DNA of 38,548 bases from assembly GCF_002155975.1 (NCBI RefSeq), contig NZ_MUMI01000188.1, forward strand, positions 1-38,548. Direction: 5' to 3'. The notes under the pieces were generated by a model, which saw nothing but the letters and a program-made list of their open reading frames with translations, had not been told where the DNA came from and made no database searches. This DNA comes from Amycolatopsis kentuckyensis (GTDB taxonomy: Bacteria > Actinomycetota > Actinomycetes > Mycobacteriales > Pseudonocardiaceae). Position 1 is the first letter of the stretch; each line of letters opens with the position of its first letter. A program made the position numbers and the translations under genes. This document shows positions 1 to 10,416 of the stretch, piece by piece.

Positions 1-87
1 GCCGCGCTGGACGAGCTGCTCGACCCCGCCGGCTACACCGGCGCGGCGGGCTCCCTGGTCGACCGCGCCCTCGGCGGCTCAGACTAG
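1..87 (+). CDS. pcaB: 3-carboxy-cis,cis-muconate cycloisomerase, C-terminal end (partial)
   Basis: Only the last 28 codons and a TAG stop are in the window. The visible end reads GYTGAAGSLVDRAL, which resembles the C-terminus of PcaB-type enzymes of the fumarase/adenylosuccinate lyase superfamily (a ...LDPxxYxGxAxxLVDRAL pattern). PcaB converts 3-carboxymuconate to 4-carboxymuconolactone in the protocatechuate branch of the beta-ketoadipate pathway. No other pca gene follows, so the gene would close an operon lying to the left. With so few residues, another member of the superfamily cannot be excluded. Confidence 0.55.
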   Translation, partial: AALDELLDPAGYTGAAGSLVDRALGGSD

Positions 88-186
88 GGGCCAAAGGTCC
101 ACCGCCCGGCCACGTCGCCGCCCGGTCGCGCAGCGGGCTACGCCGCCGCCCGGCCCGGTCGGTCACCGACCTCGGCGAAAATTCTT

Positions 187-214
187 TGAACCGCCCTCGG
201 CGGGGGTCCGTGTA
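187..214 (+). promoter_or_regulatory. Candidate ECF-type promoter for the repeat lipoprotein gene
   Basis: TGAACC (187-192) and CGTGTA (209-214) are separated by 16 bases and lie about 60 bases upstream of the ATG at 276. The layout resembles actinomycete ECF sigma promoters (GAAC near -35, CGT near -10). It is a pattern match only; the rest of 88-275 shows nothing else apart from a ribosome site (AAGGAG) just before the start. Confidence 0.3.
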
Positions 215-275
215 GTGGGTATCAGCAGCCGCACCGAGCGGCCGGGAAACCCCAACGGACACAAGGAGAACTTCC

Positions 276-1283
276 ATGCTTCGCACGCGCATCGCCGTCT
301 CCGTCGCCGCGGCGGCAGCCGGGCTGGCAGTGCTCACCGCTTGCTCGGGTGCAGAGACTGCTCAGCCGGTTGTCGCTCCTGCGGCGGCGGGTGGCACCGG
401 TGGCGGCCAGGCCGCCAACAACGGCCAGGTCGGCAACGCCGCTCCGGCCTCCAACGAGACCAAGCTGGTCGTCGCCGATGTGGCCGATGTGGGCCAGGTG
501 CTCACCGACCAGAACGGCATGACCCTCTACCGCTTCGACAAGGACACCGCCAAGCCGCCGAAGTCCAACTGCGACGGCGACTGCGCCAAGGCCTGGCCGC
601 CGATGCTGGCCACCGGGGACGTCCAAGTACAAGGTGTCGACAAGAGCACCGTCGGGAAGGTGACCCGGTCCGACGGGACCGAGCAGATCACCGTCGGCGG
701 GTGGGCGCTCTACCGCTACGCCAAGGACACCAAGCCCGGCGACGCGACCGGTCAGGGTGTCGGTGGCGCCTGGTACGCCGCGAACGCCAAGGGCGGGAAG
801 GCCGGGCAGGCCGCGGCCGGCGAGTCCGAAGCCGGCGCCGTCAAGCTCAGCGCCAGCAAGATCGACGGCCTCGGCGACGCGATCGTCGACCAGAACGGGA
901 TGACCCTCTACCTGTTCCAGAAGGACACCAAGAAGAAGGCCTCCGCCTGCAACGGTGACTGCGCCAAGACCTGGCCGCCGGTGCTCTCCAAGGGCAAGGT
1001 CGAACTGCAGGGCATCGACTCGAAGCTCCTCGGCAGCATCAAGCGCCAGGACGGCTCGGAGCAGGTGACCATCGGCGGCTGGCCCGTCTACACCTTCTCG
1101 AAGGACACCAAGCCGGGCGACGCCAACGGTCAGGGCGTCAACGGCACCTGGTTCGTCATCGAGCCCGCCGGCTGCAAGGTCGGCAGCAACCCGGCGACCG
1201 CCGCCGGCCAGCAGCAGCAGGCTCCGGCCGGCAGCGGTGCGGGGACCAGTGACTCCTCCGGTTCCGGTGGCACCACCTACTGA
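276..1283 (+). CDS. Secreted-repeat lipoprotein (PF03640, COG4315 type)
   Basis: A 335-residue predicted lipoprotein. The signal peptide ends in the lipobox LTAC with Cys23 as the lipidation site, followed by a flexible Ala/Gly/Gln-rich linker to about residue 60. The body carries two copies of a double module of the PF03640 'secreted repeat of unknown function' type. Each copy has a first half with DQNGMTLY, a Cys pair (CDGDC or CNGDC) and a WPP motif (about residues 75-112 and 203-240), and a second half with GGW, Y and KDTKPGDA..GQGV..W. The tail is Gly/Ser/Gln-rich. The start is fixed by AAGGAG upstream. The biochemical role of the family is not established; in actinomycetes such genes often sit near ECF sigma systems. 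It acts outside the cytoplasmic membrane. Confidence 0.85.
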   Translation: MLRTRIAVSVAAAAAGLAVLTACSGAETAQPVVAPAAAGGTGGGQAANNGQVGNAAPASNETKLVVADVADVGQVLTDQNGMTLYRFDKDTAKPPKSNCDGDCAKAWPPMLATGDVQVQGVDKSTVGKVTRSDGTEQITVGGWALYRYAKDTKPGDATGQGVGGAWYAANAKGGKAGQAAAGESEAGAVKLSASKIDGLGDAIVDQNGMTLYLFQKDTKKKASACNGDCAKTWPPVLSKGKVELQGIDSKLLGSIKRQDGSEQVTIGGWPVYTFSKDTKPGDANGQGVNGTWFVIEPAGCKVGSNPATAAGQQQQAPAGSGAGTSDSSGSGGTTY

Positions 1284-1298
1284 ACCACCCCGAACCTC

Positions 1299-1922
1299 CT
1301 AGTGGGCGAGGCCCGGCGGACGCTCTTCGCGAGTGACCTCCGGGCCTCGCCCCTTGTGGTCACGACGCAGGAACGACCGGCGACGCGGTTCTTCGGCCAC
1401 CCCGTCGGTGCGGTCGATGACCTCGGTGCGCTGCTCGGCGACGACCGGCTCGTCGGCCGTCTCGTCCTCGGGCAGCAGGATGGTGCGGCGGGCCGGCAGG
1501 ACCGCGATCAGCAGGCCGAGAGCGGCGACACCGAGGTGCAGCCACGTGTCGGCGGGCTCGAGGTCCATCGGGTTGCCGGCGTTGGCGAACGGGTTGGTCG
1601 AAATGAGGCCGTCGATCATCAGGCCCCACACGAACAGCAGGCCGTAGCCGATGAACAGCAGCCAGCCGAACGTCCGCGCGCGGCCCGAGCCGAACGCGAG
1701 CAGCAGGCCGACGACGCCGGTCACGACGCGGACCAGGCTCATCAGCGGGTTGGCGGAGAACCGCCAGAACCCGGCGTCGTGGTGGCCGGCGAAGTTGCCG
1801 AAGCCGGTCCTTGAGAATCCGATGATGCCGACGACGAGGAACGCGATCCCGGCCAGTCCGGCCAGCACCTGCGCCGGCTGCAGGCCTCGGACCCGGATGC
1901 GTGCGCCTTTCGCGTGAACCAT
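1299..1922 (-). CDS. DUF4383 family integral membrane protein
   Basis: A 207-residue protein with about four hydrophobic segments (for example QVLAGLAGIAFLVVGIIGF near the start, then SLVRVVTGVVGLLLAFG, GWLLFIGYGLLFVWGL and LHLGVAALGLLIAVLPA) and a charged cytoplasmic tail rich in Arg and Glu. The G(F/T)xNFAGHHxAxxxxFxxNPLxxxVR-like stretch after the first segment is typical of DUF4383 proteins of actinobacteria, whose function is unknown. The start at 1922 (MVHAKG) is preceded by a GGAAGG-like ribosome site; a longer reading frame upstream has no such site and no matching residues. It converges on the lipoprotein gene with a 15-base gap and diverges from the beta-lactamase-like gene. Confidence 0.85.
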   Translation of the reverse strand: MVHAKGARIRVRGLQPAQVLAGLAGIAFLVVGIIGFSRTGFGNFAGHHDAGFWRFSANPLMSLVRVVTGVVGLLLAFGSGRARTFGWLLFIGYGLLFVWGLMIDGLISTNPFANAGNPMDLEPADTWLHLGVAALGLLIAVLPARRTILLPEDETADEPVVAEQRTEVIDRTDGVAEEPRRRSFLRRDHKGRGPEVTREERPPGLAH

Positions 1923-2112
1923 GACTCCAGTCCTTCCCAGCGGGTGGTGACGACCGTCACCGCGCTGGGGTACCCCGCGAACACGGTGAGCGAAACGATG
2001 GCGCTTGCCCGCAGGGCCCTCTTGCGTTCCCGATTCGGGTGCCCTTCGAGAGCTATCCCACAAACCGACCCGTTCGGGCGAACAGCGCACGGCCTTTCCG
2101 GCAATTCAGGGC

Positions 2113-2997
2113 ATGCGCAAGCTGAGCGGCATCTTCCTGGTGGGGCTGTGCCTGGGGGCGACCGGCGCGGTGGTGGTGACGGCGGGTCACAGCAACGCCG
2201 CGGCGCCCCAGCCGATCGCGGTCACCGAGATCGCGGCGACGACGTCCGCGACGCCGCCCCCGGCGGCCGAGTCCGCGGCGCCCGCGACGTCCGCCACGCC
2301 GACGCCGAAGACCGAGCCCAAGCAGCCTCCGGCCAAGGTGGACCCCGCCGCGCTGGCCAAGATCGTGCGCGAGGGCGAGGTCAGCGCCGTCGTGTTCGAC
2401 CGGGAGACCGGCGCGGCGACCGTCTCCGTGCACGCGGACCGCGGGTACACCTCCGCGTCGCTCGTGAAGCTGCTGATCGCGCTTTCCGCGCTCGACCAGG
2501 GCGGTCCCGTGGCGGACGTGCAGCGGATGCTGTCCCGCAGCGACGACGACCTCGCGAGCCGGTTCTGGTCGGCCTACGGCGGGCCGGCGATCGTCACGCG
2601 CTGGGCCGCGAAGCTGGGCCTCACCGGTACCCGGCCGCCCGCGGAGGCCGGGCGCTGGGGCGACACGCGCATCACCGCGGCGGACGTCGTGAAGATCTAC
2701 CAGTACCTGCTGAACCGCAAGTCGACCGCGATCCTGAACGCGCTGCGCGACGCGACCGAGCGCGGGTCCGACGGCTTCCGGCAGTACTTCGGCATCCCGG
2801 ACGCCGCCGCGGGCCAGCCGTGGCTGGTCAAGCAGGGCTGGTCGTGCTGCCGCCCGACGCGGATGCTGCACACCTCGGGCGTGGTCGGCAAGGACAACCG
2901 CTACATCGTGGCGGTGCTGACCGAGCACCCCTCCAAGGTCGACTACGCGACCGGGTCGAGGCGGGTCACGGAAATCGTCTCGACGCTGCTGGGCTGA
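2113..2997 (+). CDS. Secreted class A beta-lactamase-like serine hydrolase
   Basis: A 294-residue protein with an N-terminal signal peptide (MRKLSGIFLVGLCLG, cleavage after an AxA-like NAAA), a Pro/Ala/Thr-rich linker to about residue 75, and a penicillin-binding fold domain. The motifs seen are SLVK with Ser116 and Lys119 (SxxK), SDD near residue 143 in the position of SDN, and KQGW at Lys240 in the position of KTG. Glu166 of true class A beta-lactamases is not evident, and two adjacent Cys follow the KQG motif. A cell-wall D,D-peptidase-like or non-hydrolytic role is as likely as beta-lactamase activity. The ribosome site is weak. The gene diverges from DUF4383 and converges on the esterase gene with a 7-base gap. 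Confidence 0.8.
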   Translation: MRKLSGIFLVGLCLGATGAVVVTAGHSNAAAPQPIAVTEIAATTSATPPPAAESAAPATSATPTPKTEPKQPPAKVDPAALAKIVREGEVSAVVFDRETGAATVSVHADRGYTSASLVKLLIALSALDQGGPVADVQRMLSRSDDDLASRFWSAYGGPAIVTRWAAKLGLTGTRPPAEAGRWGDTRITAADVVKIYQYLLNRKSTAILNALRDATERGSDGFRQYFGIPDAAAGQPWLVKQGWSCCRPTRMLHTSGVVGKDNRYIVAVLTEHPSKVDYATGSRRVTEIVSTLLG

Positions 2998-3004
2998 AGC
3001 GCCC

Positions 3005-4195
3005 TCACTGGTCCGTGTCCGCCAGTGCGCCCGGCGCGCCCGACCGCGGCAGCGGCCACGGCTGCACCCCGCCCGTGGTCTCGACCTGCTTGCCCGCCGG
3101 GGCGGGCGGTGTCGTGTGAGCGCCGATCCAGGTCAGGATGTCGGGGATCTGGGACTTGAAGGTGTTCATGTTGTGGCCCGCGTCCGGGACCTGCCACGAC
3201 TGGAACCGGACCGGCGGCCGGACGCCGGCGCGGATCAGCCCGGCCGCCGCGCTCTCGAACTTCTCCTTCTCGCCCCAGATCGCGAGGATGTCCACCGGGG
3301 ACGGGTGGAGGCGGACCGTGATGCCGACGTTGTTGGCGTCGTCGACGTCCTGGCGGCCCTTGTAGAGGTTCTCCGTCTCGGCGTCCATCTGGGCGCGGTC
3401 GTAGCCGCTGACGCTCACCGCCTGGCCGTACCACTGCGGGTGGCGGGTCACCAGGTTCATCGCGCAGTAGCCGCCGGACGACCAGCCGGCGAAGGTCCAG
3501 GCCTTCCGGTCCGTGGACACGCCCAGCTTCTCGATCGCGAACTCCCGCAGGTCCGCCGTCAGGTACGTGTCGTTCGCGCTGCCGTTGACCTCGTCCACGC
3601 ACTCGGTGTCGTGGCCGATCTTCGGGACGCCCGTGGGGTCCGGCATGAGCACCACGACCGGCGGCAGCACGCGCTTGGCGATGGCCGCGTCGAGCTGTTC
3701 CGGGAGCTTGTACCCGTCGGTGACGACCTCGGGCCCGGACGGGTAGTTCGGGATCCACTCGATCACCGGGAACCGCAGGTTCTTGTAGGCCGGGTCGAAG
3801 TACTGCGGCGGAAGGTAGAGCGTCACGTCGCGCACGAGCTTGGTGCGCCGGCCCGTCACCTTCTTGGTGAGGACGGTGCCCTTGCCCTCCTTGGCGTGCG
3901 CCGCACCCACCTCCCGGACGACCTCGGGGTTCTCGGCGTCGATGCTGTCGGCCGCGTAGACGCCGGTGCCGAGCAGCGAGCCGAGCGTCGGGAAGAACCC
4001 GCCGATCATGTTGCCGGCCAGGCCGGTGGTGACGACGATCGAGACGACCGCGCAGAGGATGGTGACGGTGCGCCACAGCAGCTTGCGCTTCCACCGCTCC
4101 CAGAACAACGGGATCGCGATGATCGCCAGCAGCGTCACCGCGACCACGATGCCCATCGTGATCGGCGAATCGAGCCGGATGCTGCTGAGGTGCAT
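3005..4195 (-). CDS. Membrane-anchored alpha/beta-hydrolase, esterase D / antigen 85-like (PF00756)
   Basis: A 396-residue protein. The first ~80 residues hold three hydrophobic segments (MGIVVAVTLLAIIAIPLF, TVTILCAVVSIVVTTGLAG, then a weaker one), followed by an extracytoplasmic esterase domain. GWSSGG gives nucleophile Ser239; the family acid is probably in the ILAIWGEKEKFE region and the catalytic His in DAGHNMN near the end. This arrangement (TM bundle plus PF00756 domain) is common in actinobacteria for esterases related to mycolyltransferases; here the substrate is unknown. The start is set at 4195 because a GGAAGGA ribosome site lies upstream and the longer frame is Arg/Pro-rich and unlike protein. 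It lies downstream of, and is read in the same direction as, the hydrolase at 4343-5305 but is separated from it by a long hairpin. Confidence 0.82.
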   Translation of the reverse strand: MHLSSIRLDSPITMGIVVAVTLLAIIAIPLFWERWKRKLLWRTVTILCAVVSIVVTTGLAGNMIGGFFPTLGSLLGTGVYAADSIDAENPEVVREVGAAHAKEGKGTVLTKKVTGRRTKLVRDVTLYLPPQYFDPAYKNLRFPVIEWIPNYPSGPEVVTDGYKLPEQLDAAIAKRVLPPVVVLMPDPTGVPKIGHDTECVDEVNGSANDTYLTADLREFAIEKLGVSTDRKAWTFAGWSSGGYCAMNLVTRHPQWYGQAVSVSGYDRAQMDAETENLYKGRQDVDDANNVGITVRLHPSPVDILAIWGEKEKFESAAAGLIRAGVRPPVRFQSWQVPDAGHNMNTFKSQIPDILTWIGAHTTPPAPAGKQVETTGGVQPWPLPRSGAPGALADTDQ

Positions 4196-4276
4196 GGGGA
4201 AGGTCCTTCCGGGCGGGCAGCGGATGCGCACCCGGACCCCCCGGGACTCGCGTATATAGCACGTTTGACCCGGCTT

Positions 4277-4320
4277 GCACGTTGCGGACCTGTGAGTTGG
4301 GTCATAGGTCCGCAACGTGC
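4277..4320. terminator. 15-bp perfect inverted repeat between two minus-strand genes (terminator or operator)
   Basis: The arms GCACGTTGCGGACCT (4277-4291) and its exact reverse complement (4306-4320) flank a 14-base loop. The repeat lies 22 bases past the stop of the hydrolase gene (4343-5305), as expected of a terminator without a U-tract. It also lies about 80 bases upstream of the esterase start at 4195, next to an AT-rich TATATA (4253-4258) that could be the -10 of that gene, so an operator role for the esterase gene is possible too. Confidence 0.55.
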
Positions 4321-4342
4321 GGCGCACTCAGCGTTTTCTCAA

Positions 4343-5305
4343 CTACTTCGCCAAAGACCGCGCCAGCACCGTGACGGCCTGGGTGATCGCGGCCTCGGCG
4401 GCGTGCGTCTCGCGCAGCGCGTTCACCATCACGAAGTCGTGGATGATCCCCTGGTACCGGACCGCGGTGACGGGCACACCGGCCTGACGCAGCTTCGCCG
4501 CGTACGCCTCCCCTTCGTCGCGAAGCACGTCGGCTTCACCGGTGATGACGAGGGCCGGCGGGAGCCCCGCGAGCTCGTCGAGCGACGCGCGCAGCGGCGA
4601 CGCCGTGATCTCCGCCCGCTGGGCGGGATCCGTCGTGTACTGGTCCCAGAACCACTTCATGCCTTCGCGGCCGAGGAAATAGCCCTCGGCGAACTCCAGG
4701 TAGGACGCGGTGTCGAAGTTCGCGTCGGTGACCGGGTAGAAGAGCACCTGCTGCCGGAAGGTGACGTCGCCGCGCTGCTTGGCCAGGATGGTCAGTGCCG
4801 CGGTCATGTTGCCGCCGACGGAGTCGCCGGCGATCGCGATGCGCGAGGTGTCGAGGCCCTTCTCCGCGCCGTGCTGGGCGACCCACTTCGCCACGGCGTA
4901 GTTCTCCTCGATGGCGATCGGGTAGCGCGCCTCGGGCGAACGGCTGTACTCGGGGAACACGACGGCGGCGCCGACCCCGGCCGCCAGTTCGCGGACCAGT
5001 CGCTCGTGGGTGTGGAAGTCGCCGAACACCCAGCCGGCGCCGTGGATGTAGACGATCACCGGAAGGGGACCGGAAACGCCGGCCGGGCGGACGATCCGCG
5101 TTTCGACGTCGCCGTTCGGGCCGCCCGGGACGCTCAGCACCTCGATCTCGGCGGCGGGCATGGCGACCTCGCCGTCCTGGACGCCGTCGACGGCCTTGCG
5201 CCCCTCCTCCGGCGGCAGCTGGAACAGGTACGGCGGCTGGTCGGTGGCCTCCGCGAACGCCTGTGCGGCCGGTTCGAGGGCCAGGTTGTGCGGGTTGGCG
5301 GTCAT
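4343..5305 (-). CDS. Alpha/beta hydrolase, hormone-sensitive-lipase family (PF07859)
   Basis: A 320-residue cytoplasmic esterase. The HSL-family signature HGAGW (88-92) forms the oxyanion hole, GDSVGGN carries nucleophile Ser162, and Asp259 (GEADVLRDEGEAYA) and His289 (IIHDF) complete the triad. Length and motif spacing are normal for bacterial HSL esterases acting on short acyl esters. A strong ribosome site (GAGGAGG) fixes the start. It is divergent from an OhrR-like MarR gene, with a palindrome overlapping its probable promoter, so it is probably the repressor's main target. OhrR usually controls the peroxiredoxin Ohr; here the partner is an esterase instead. Confidence 0.9.
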   Translation of the reverse strand: MTANPHNLALEPAAQAFAEATDQPPYLFQLPPEEGRKAVDGVQDGEVAMPAAEIEVLSVPGGPNGDVETRIVRPAGVSGPLPVIVYIHGAGWVFGDFHTHERLVRELAAGVGAAVVFPEYSRSPEARYPIAIEENYAVAKWVAQHGAEKGLDTSRIAIAGDSVGGNMTAALTILAKQRGDVTFRQQVLFYPVTDANFDTASYLEFAEGYFLGREGMKWFWDQYTTDPAQRAEITASPLRASLDELAGLPPALVITGEADVLRDEGEAYAAKLRQAGVPVTAVRYQGIIHDFVMVNALRETHAAEAAITQAVTVLARSLAK

Positions 5306-5338
5306 GTCGTCCTCCTCGGGGTGGAAGCTGATGTCACG

Positions 5339-5371
5339 AAAGTAGCTCGCAACTCAGTTGTGCACAACTGA
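5339..5371. promoter_or_regulatory. 18-bp palindromic operator over the -35 of the hydrolase promoter
   Basis: TCAGTTGTGCACAACTGA (5354-5371) is a perfect palindrome between the divergent hydrolase and OhrR-like genes. On the minus strand TTGTGC (5367-5362) and TACTTT (5344-5339) are 17 bases apart and form a good promoter for the hydrolase, with the palindrome covering its -35. This is where a MarR/OhrR dimer would be expected to bind. Confidence 0.6.
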
Positions 5372-5457
5372 ATTGAAGCCAATGAGATGCAGCGCACTTA
5401 AGTTGCCGACCAGCCGGATGGCGCGCACCATGGACAGCCAGGAGAGAGGAGGACGCC

Positions 5458-5907
5458 ATGGCGTCGTTGCGGCTGGACGACCAGCTCTGCTTCGGGCTGT
5501 ACTCGGCGTCGCGCGCGGTGACGTCGCTGTACCGGGTCGTCCTGGAAGACCTCGACCTGACCTACCCCCAGTACCTGGTCATGCTCGCGCTCTGGGAGAA
5601 GGACCACCGGCTGGTCAAGGAACTCGGCGCCGAGCTGAACCTCGACTCGGGCACGCTCTCGCCGTTGCTCAAGCGGCTGCAGACGGCGGGGTTGGTGGTC
5701 CGGAACCGGCAGGCCGACGACGAGCGCTCGGTCCGCGTCAGCCTGAGCGAAAGCGGGAAGGCGCTGCACGAGAAGGCGCGGGACATCCCCGACGTGATCG
5801 GCGCGGCGATGAGCCTGGACGAAGCCGGGCTCGCCCGGATGCGCGCCGAACTGGACCGGTTGACGGAGTCGGTCAACGCCTATCGGGAGGCGTGGCCGCC
5901 GACGTGA
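5458..5907 (+). CDS. MarR family transcriptional regulator, OhrR-like
   Basis: A 149-residue winged-helix repressor. The N-terminal DDQLCFGLYSASRAVTSLYR carries Cys11 at the place of the peroxide-sensing Cys of OhrR, followed by the family-typical LDLTYPQYLVMLALWE. The wing region contains DDERSVRVSLSESGKALHEKA. In the OhrR family, oxidation of this Cys by organic hydroperoxides releases the DNA. A strong ribosome site (AGGAGAGAGGAGG) fixes the start. It diverges from the HSL-type esterase, with an 18-bp palindrome between them. No ohr gene is visible in the window, so the inducer and target may differ from the classical system. Confidence 0.85.
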   Translation: MASLRLDDQLCFGLYSASRAVTSLYRVVLEDLDLTYPQYLVMLALWEKDHRLVKELGAELNLDSGTLSPLLKRLQTAGLVVRNRQADDERSVRVSLSESGKALHEKARDIPDVIGAAMSLDEAGLARMRAELDRLTESVNAYREAWPPT

Positions 5908-5944
5908 TCGTTCCCGTGGCAGCATGGGCCCCGAAGGGATGGTC

Positions 5945-6787
5945 ATGATCAACCACGATGACGCGCTCAAGGCCGTCGCCAGCAGTCTCGACCGGCCGTC
6001 CGCCGCGCGGATCTACGACTACTTCATCGGCGGGAACACCCACTACGCGATCGATCGCGACTTCGCCGAGAAGGTCCGCGCCCGGCTGCCGCTCATGGGC
6101 GAGTACTGCCTGACGAGCCGGCAGTTCCTGGGCCGCGCGGTGCGCGAGTGCGTGCGCGCCGGGCTGCGGCAGTTCGTCGACATCGGCTCCGGCCTGCCGA
6201 CCGCGGGCAACGTGCACGAGGTCGCCGACGAGGCCCGTCCCGAACTGGACACCCGCGTGCTCTACATCGACAACGAGCCGATCGCGCTCGCCCACTCGAC
6301 GCTGCTGCTCGCCGACACCGCCGACCCCGAGCGCCACCACGCCATCGCCGCGGACTTCCTGCAGCCGGACGACCTCTGGGAGCGGGTGAAGGCGTCGGAG
6401 ATCATCGACACGCAGCAGCCGATCGCGCTGGTGATCAACGCGGTCATGCACTTCATCAAGGACGAGCAGGACCCGGACCGGCTGCTCGGGTTCTTCCGCG
6501 AGCGGCTCGCGCCCGGCTCGTTGCTGGTGCTGTCGCAGATGACCAACGAGAACCCGGTCAACGAGGACGAGCGGCAGGCGCTGCTCGACCTGCTCGAGTA
6601 CTACGAGACCACGACCAACCCGGGCTTCCTGCGGACGATGGCCGAGTTCGAACGCTTCTTCGGCGGCTGGCCGATGCTGGAACCGGGGCTCGTCTACGCC
6701 CCGGCGTGGCACCCCGACGAGCACACCGTGTTCGCCGGCTCGCCGTCCGAGTCGCGGGTGATCGGCGGCGTCGCGCGCAAGCCTTAA
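5945..6787 (+). CDS. SAM-dependent methyltransferase, PF04672 (DUF574) family
   Basis: A 280-residue protein with the hallmark RIYDYFIGGNTHYAIDR near the N-terminus (the DYxLGGxxxxxxDR motif of this actinomycete family) and the SAM-binding VDIGSGLPT at about residues 78-86, followed by YIDNEPIALAH. Structures of the family show a class I methyltransferase fold, but substrates are generally unknown; copies are very numerous in streptomycetes and relatives. The start at 5945 is chosen for GAAGGGA five bases upstream; ATGs at 5924 and 5939 are alternatives. A CAGCAT-GGGCC element just upstream may be its -10. It shares its stop with the convergent patatin gene. Confidence 0.85.
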   Translation: MINHDDALKAVASSLDRPSAARIYDYFIGGNTHYAIDRDFAEKVRARLPLMGEYCLTSRQFLGRAVRECVRAGLRQFVDIGSGLPTAGNVHEVADEARPELDTRVLYIDNEPIALAHSTLLLADTADPERHHAIAADFLQPDDLWERVKASEIIDTQQPIALVINAVMHFIKDEQDPDRLLGFFRERLAPGSLLVLSQMTNENPVNEDERQALLDLLEYYETTTNPGFLRTMAEFERFFGGWPMLEPGLVYAPAWHPDEHTVFAGSPSESRVIGGVARKP

Positions 6788-7722
6788 GACGCTTCGCGCA
6801 GGCTGTCCAGCATGGCGAGGACGGCCCCCTTGCCCAGGTCGACGGCCTTGCGCAGCACCTCCGGGTCGCGCTCCAGCACCGCCACGTCCGGCGCCCCGGC
6901 CGGTGGGCGGATGCTCAGGATGCGCGGGTCGCTCGCCAGCGTTTCTTCGTCCTCGACGTCCCGCCGGTAGGTGTCCTGCCAGGCCGGGATCGCCCCGGGC
7001 GCCTGCCGGCGCAGGAACCGCGGCACGACGACGTCGTGCACCCTCGGCGGCGGCACCGGCAGCTCGTCGGCGCGGCGGGTGCGCAGCACCAGGACGTCGG
7101 TCGCGCCCTGGGCGAGCGCGGTGCGGTACGGGATCGGCTCGGCCACGCCGGCGTCGACGAACCGGCGGCCGGCCATCGGGATCGGCGGCCCGGCCAGCAC
7201 CGGCATGCACGACGACGCGGCGAGCGCGACCTTGATCGCGTCGACGTCGTCGAGAAAGGGGTGCAGGTCGGTCGACTCCCCCGTGTCGGCGTCGGTGGCC
7301 AGCGGGTGGAAGGTGACCGGGTTGGCCAGGATCGCCGGGAAGTCCATCGGCTCCAGCACCGAATAGACCTGGTGGACGAGGTATTCGAGGTCGATCACCG
7401 CACGACCGCGCAGGGTGTGCAGCGGGTTGATGATCCGGCGCATGACCACCGGGTTCCACCAGGTCCGGACGCCGGTCGAGGAGCGGCCGCAAAGCAGCCA
7501 GGCGCCGTTCAGCGCGCCGGCCGATGAGCCGTAGACGGCGTCCAGCGCCGGGGTCACGCCGAGTTCGTCCAGGGCCAGGACCATGCCGCTGGAGTAGGTG
7601 CCGCGGCTGCTGCCGCCCTCGATGACGAGCGCGAGGCGCCTGCCGTCGGTGCGTTCTCCCGGGACACTGCCCGCCACCAGCCGTTCGGAGATCAGTTCGA
7701 GTACCGGGTGCACTCCTCCCAT
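6784..7722 (-). CDS. Patatin-like phospholipase
   Basis: A 312-residue protein with the patatin signatures. LVIEGGSSRGTYSSG (residues 33-46) is the Gly-rich oxyanion stretch, GSSAG holds nucleophile Ser67, and the catalytic Asp is Asp190 in FVDAG, where DG(G/A) is more usual. The fold gives a Ser-Asp dyad lipid acyl hydrolase; bacterial members include exported toxins and housekeeping lipases. No signal peptide is seen, so it is probably cytoplasmic. The start at 7722 has only a weak ribosome site. Its stop codon overlaps that of the methyltransferase gene by 4 bases, leaving no space for a terminator. Confidence 0.85.
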   Translation of the reverse strand: MGGVHPVLELISERLVAGSVPGERTDGRRLALVIEGGSSRGTYSSGMVLALDELGVTPALDAVYGSSAGALNGAWLLCGRSSTGVRTWWNPVVMRRIINPLHTLRGRAVIDLEYLVHQVYSVLEPMDFPAILANPVTFHPLATDADTGESTDLHPFLDDVDAIKVALAASSCMPVLAGPPIPMAGRRFVDAGVAEPIPYRTALAQGATDVLVLRTRRADELPVPPPRVHDVVVPRFLRRQAPGAIPAWQDTYRRDVEDEETLASDPRILSIRPPAGAPDVAVLERDPEVLRKAVDLGKGAVLAMLDSLREAS

Positions 7723-7780
7723 CCTGGTCGTTCCGATCGATTAGTCGACCCGTTTTGCCTGACCCGGGCGGGTGAAGTGA

Positions 7781-10381
<2,601 letters not shown>

Positions 10382-10403
10382 CCCGATAAGCGTCCGGCAC
10401 TGG

Positions 10404-10409
10404 CAGGAT
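10404..10409 (+). promoter_or_regulatory. CAGGAT -10-like element placing a leaderless start at tyrA
   Basis: CAGGAT is followed by seven bases (GGGCCCC) and then the GTG at 10417, the spacing expected for transcription starting on the start codon. There is no Shine-Dalgarno sequence. The same CANNAT-GGGCC arrangement recurs before the methyltransferase (5920-5930) and nitroreductase (29247-29257) genes. Confidence 0.45.
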
Positions 10410-10416
10410 GGGCCCC

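Noticed and set aside
3116..5371. Very long open frame on the plus strand, antisense to the esterase and HSL hydrolase genes
   Set aside because: It encodes Arg/Asp/Val-rich low-complexity sequence that mirrors the third-position GC of the minus-strand genes, which have clear catalytic motifs.
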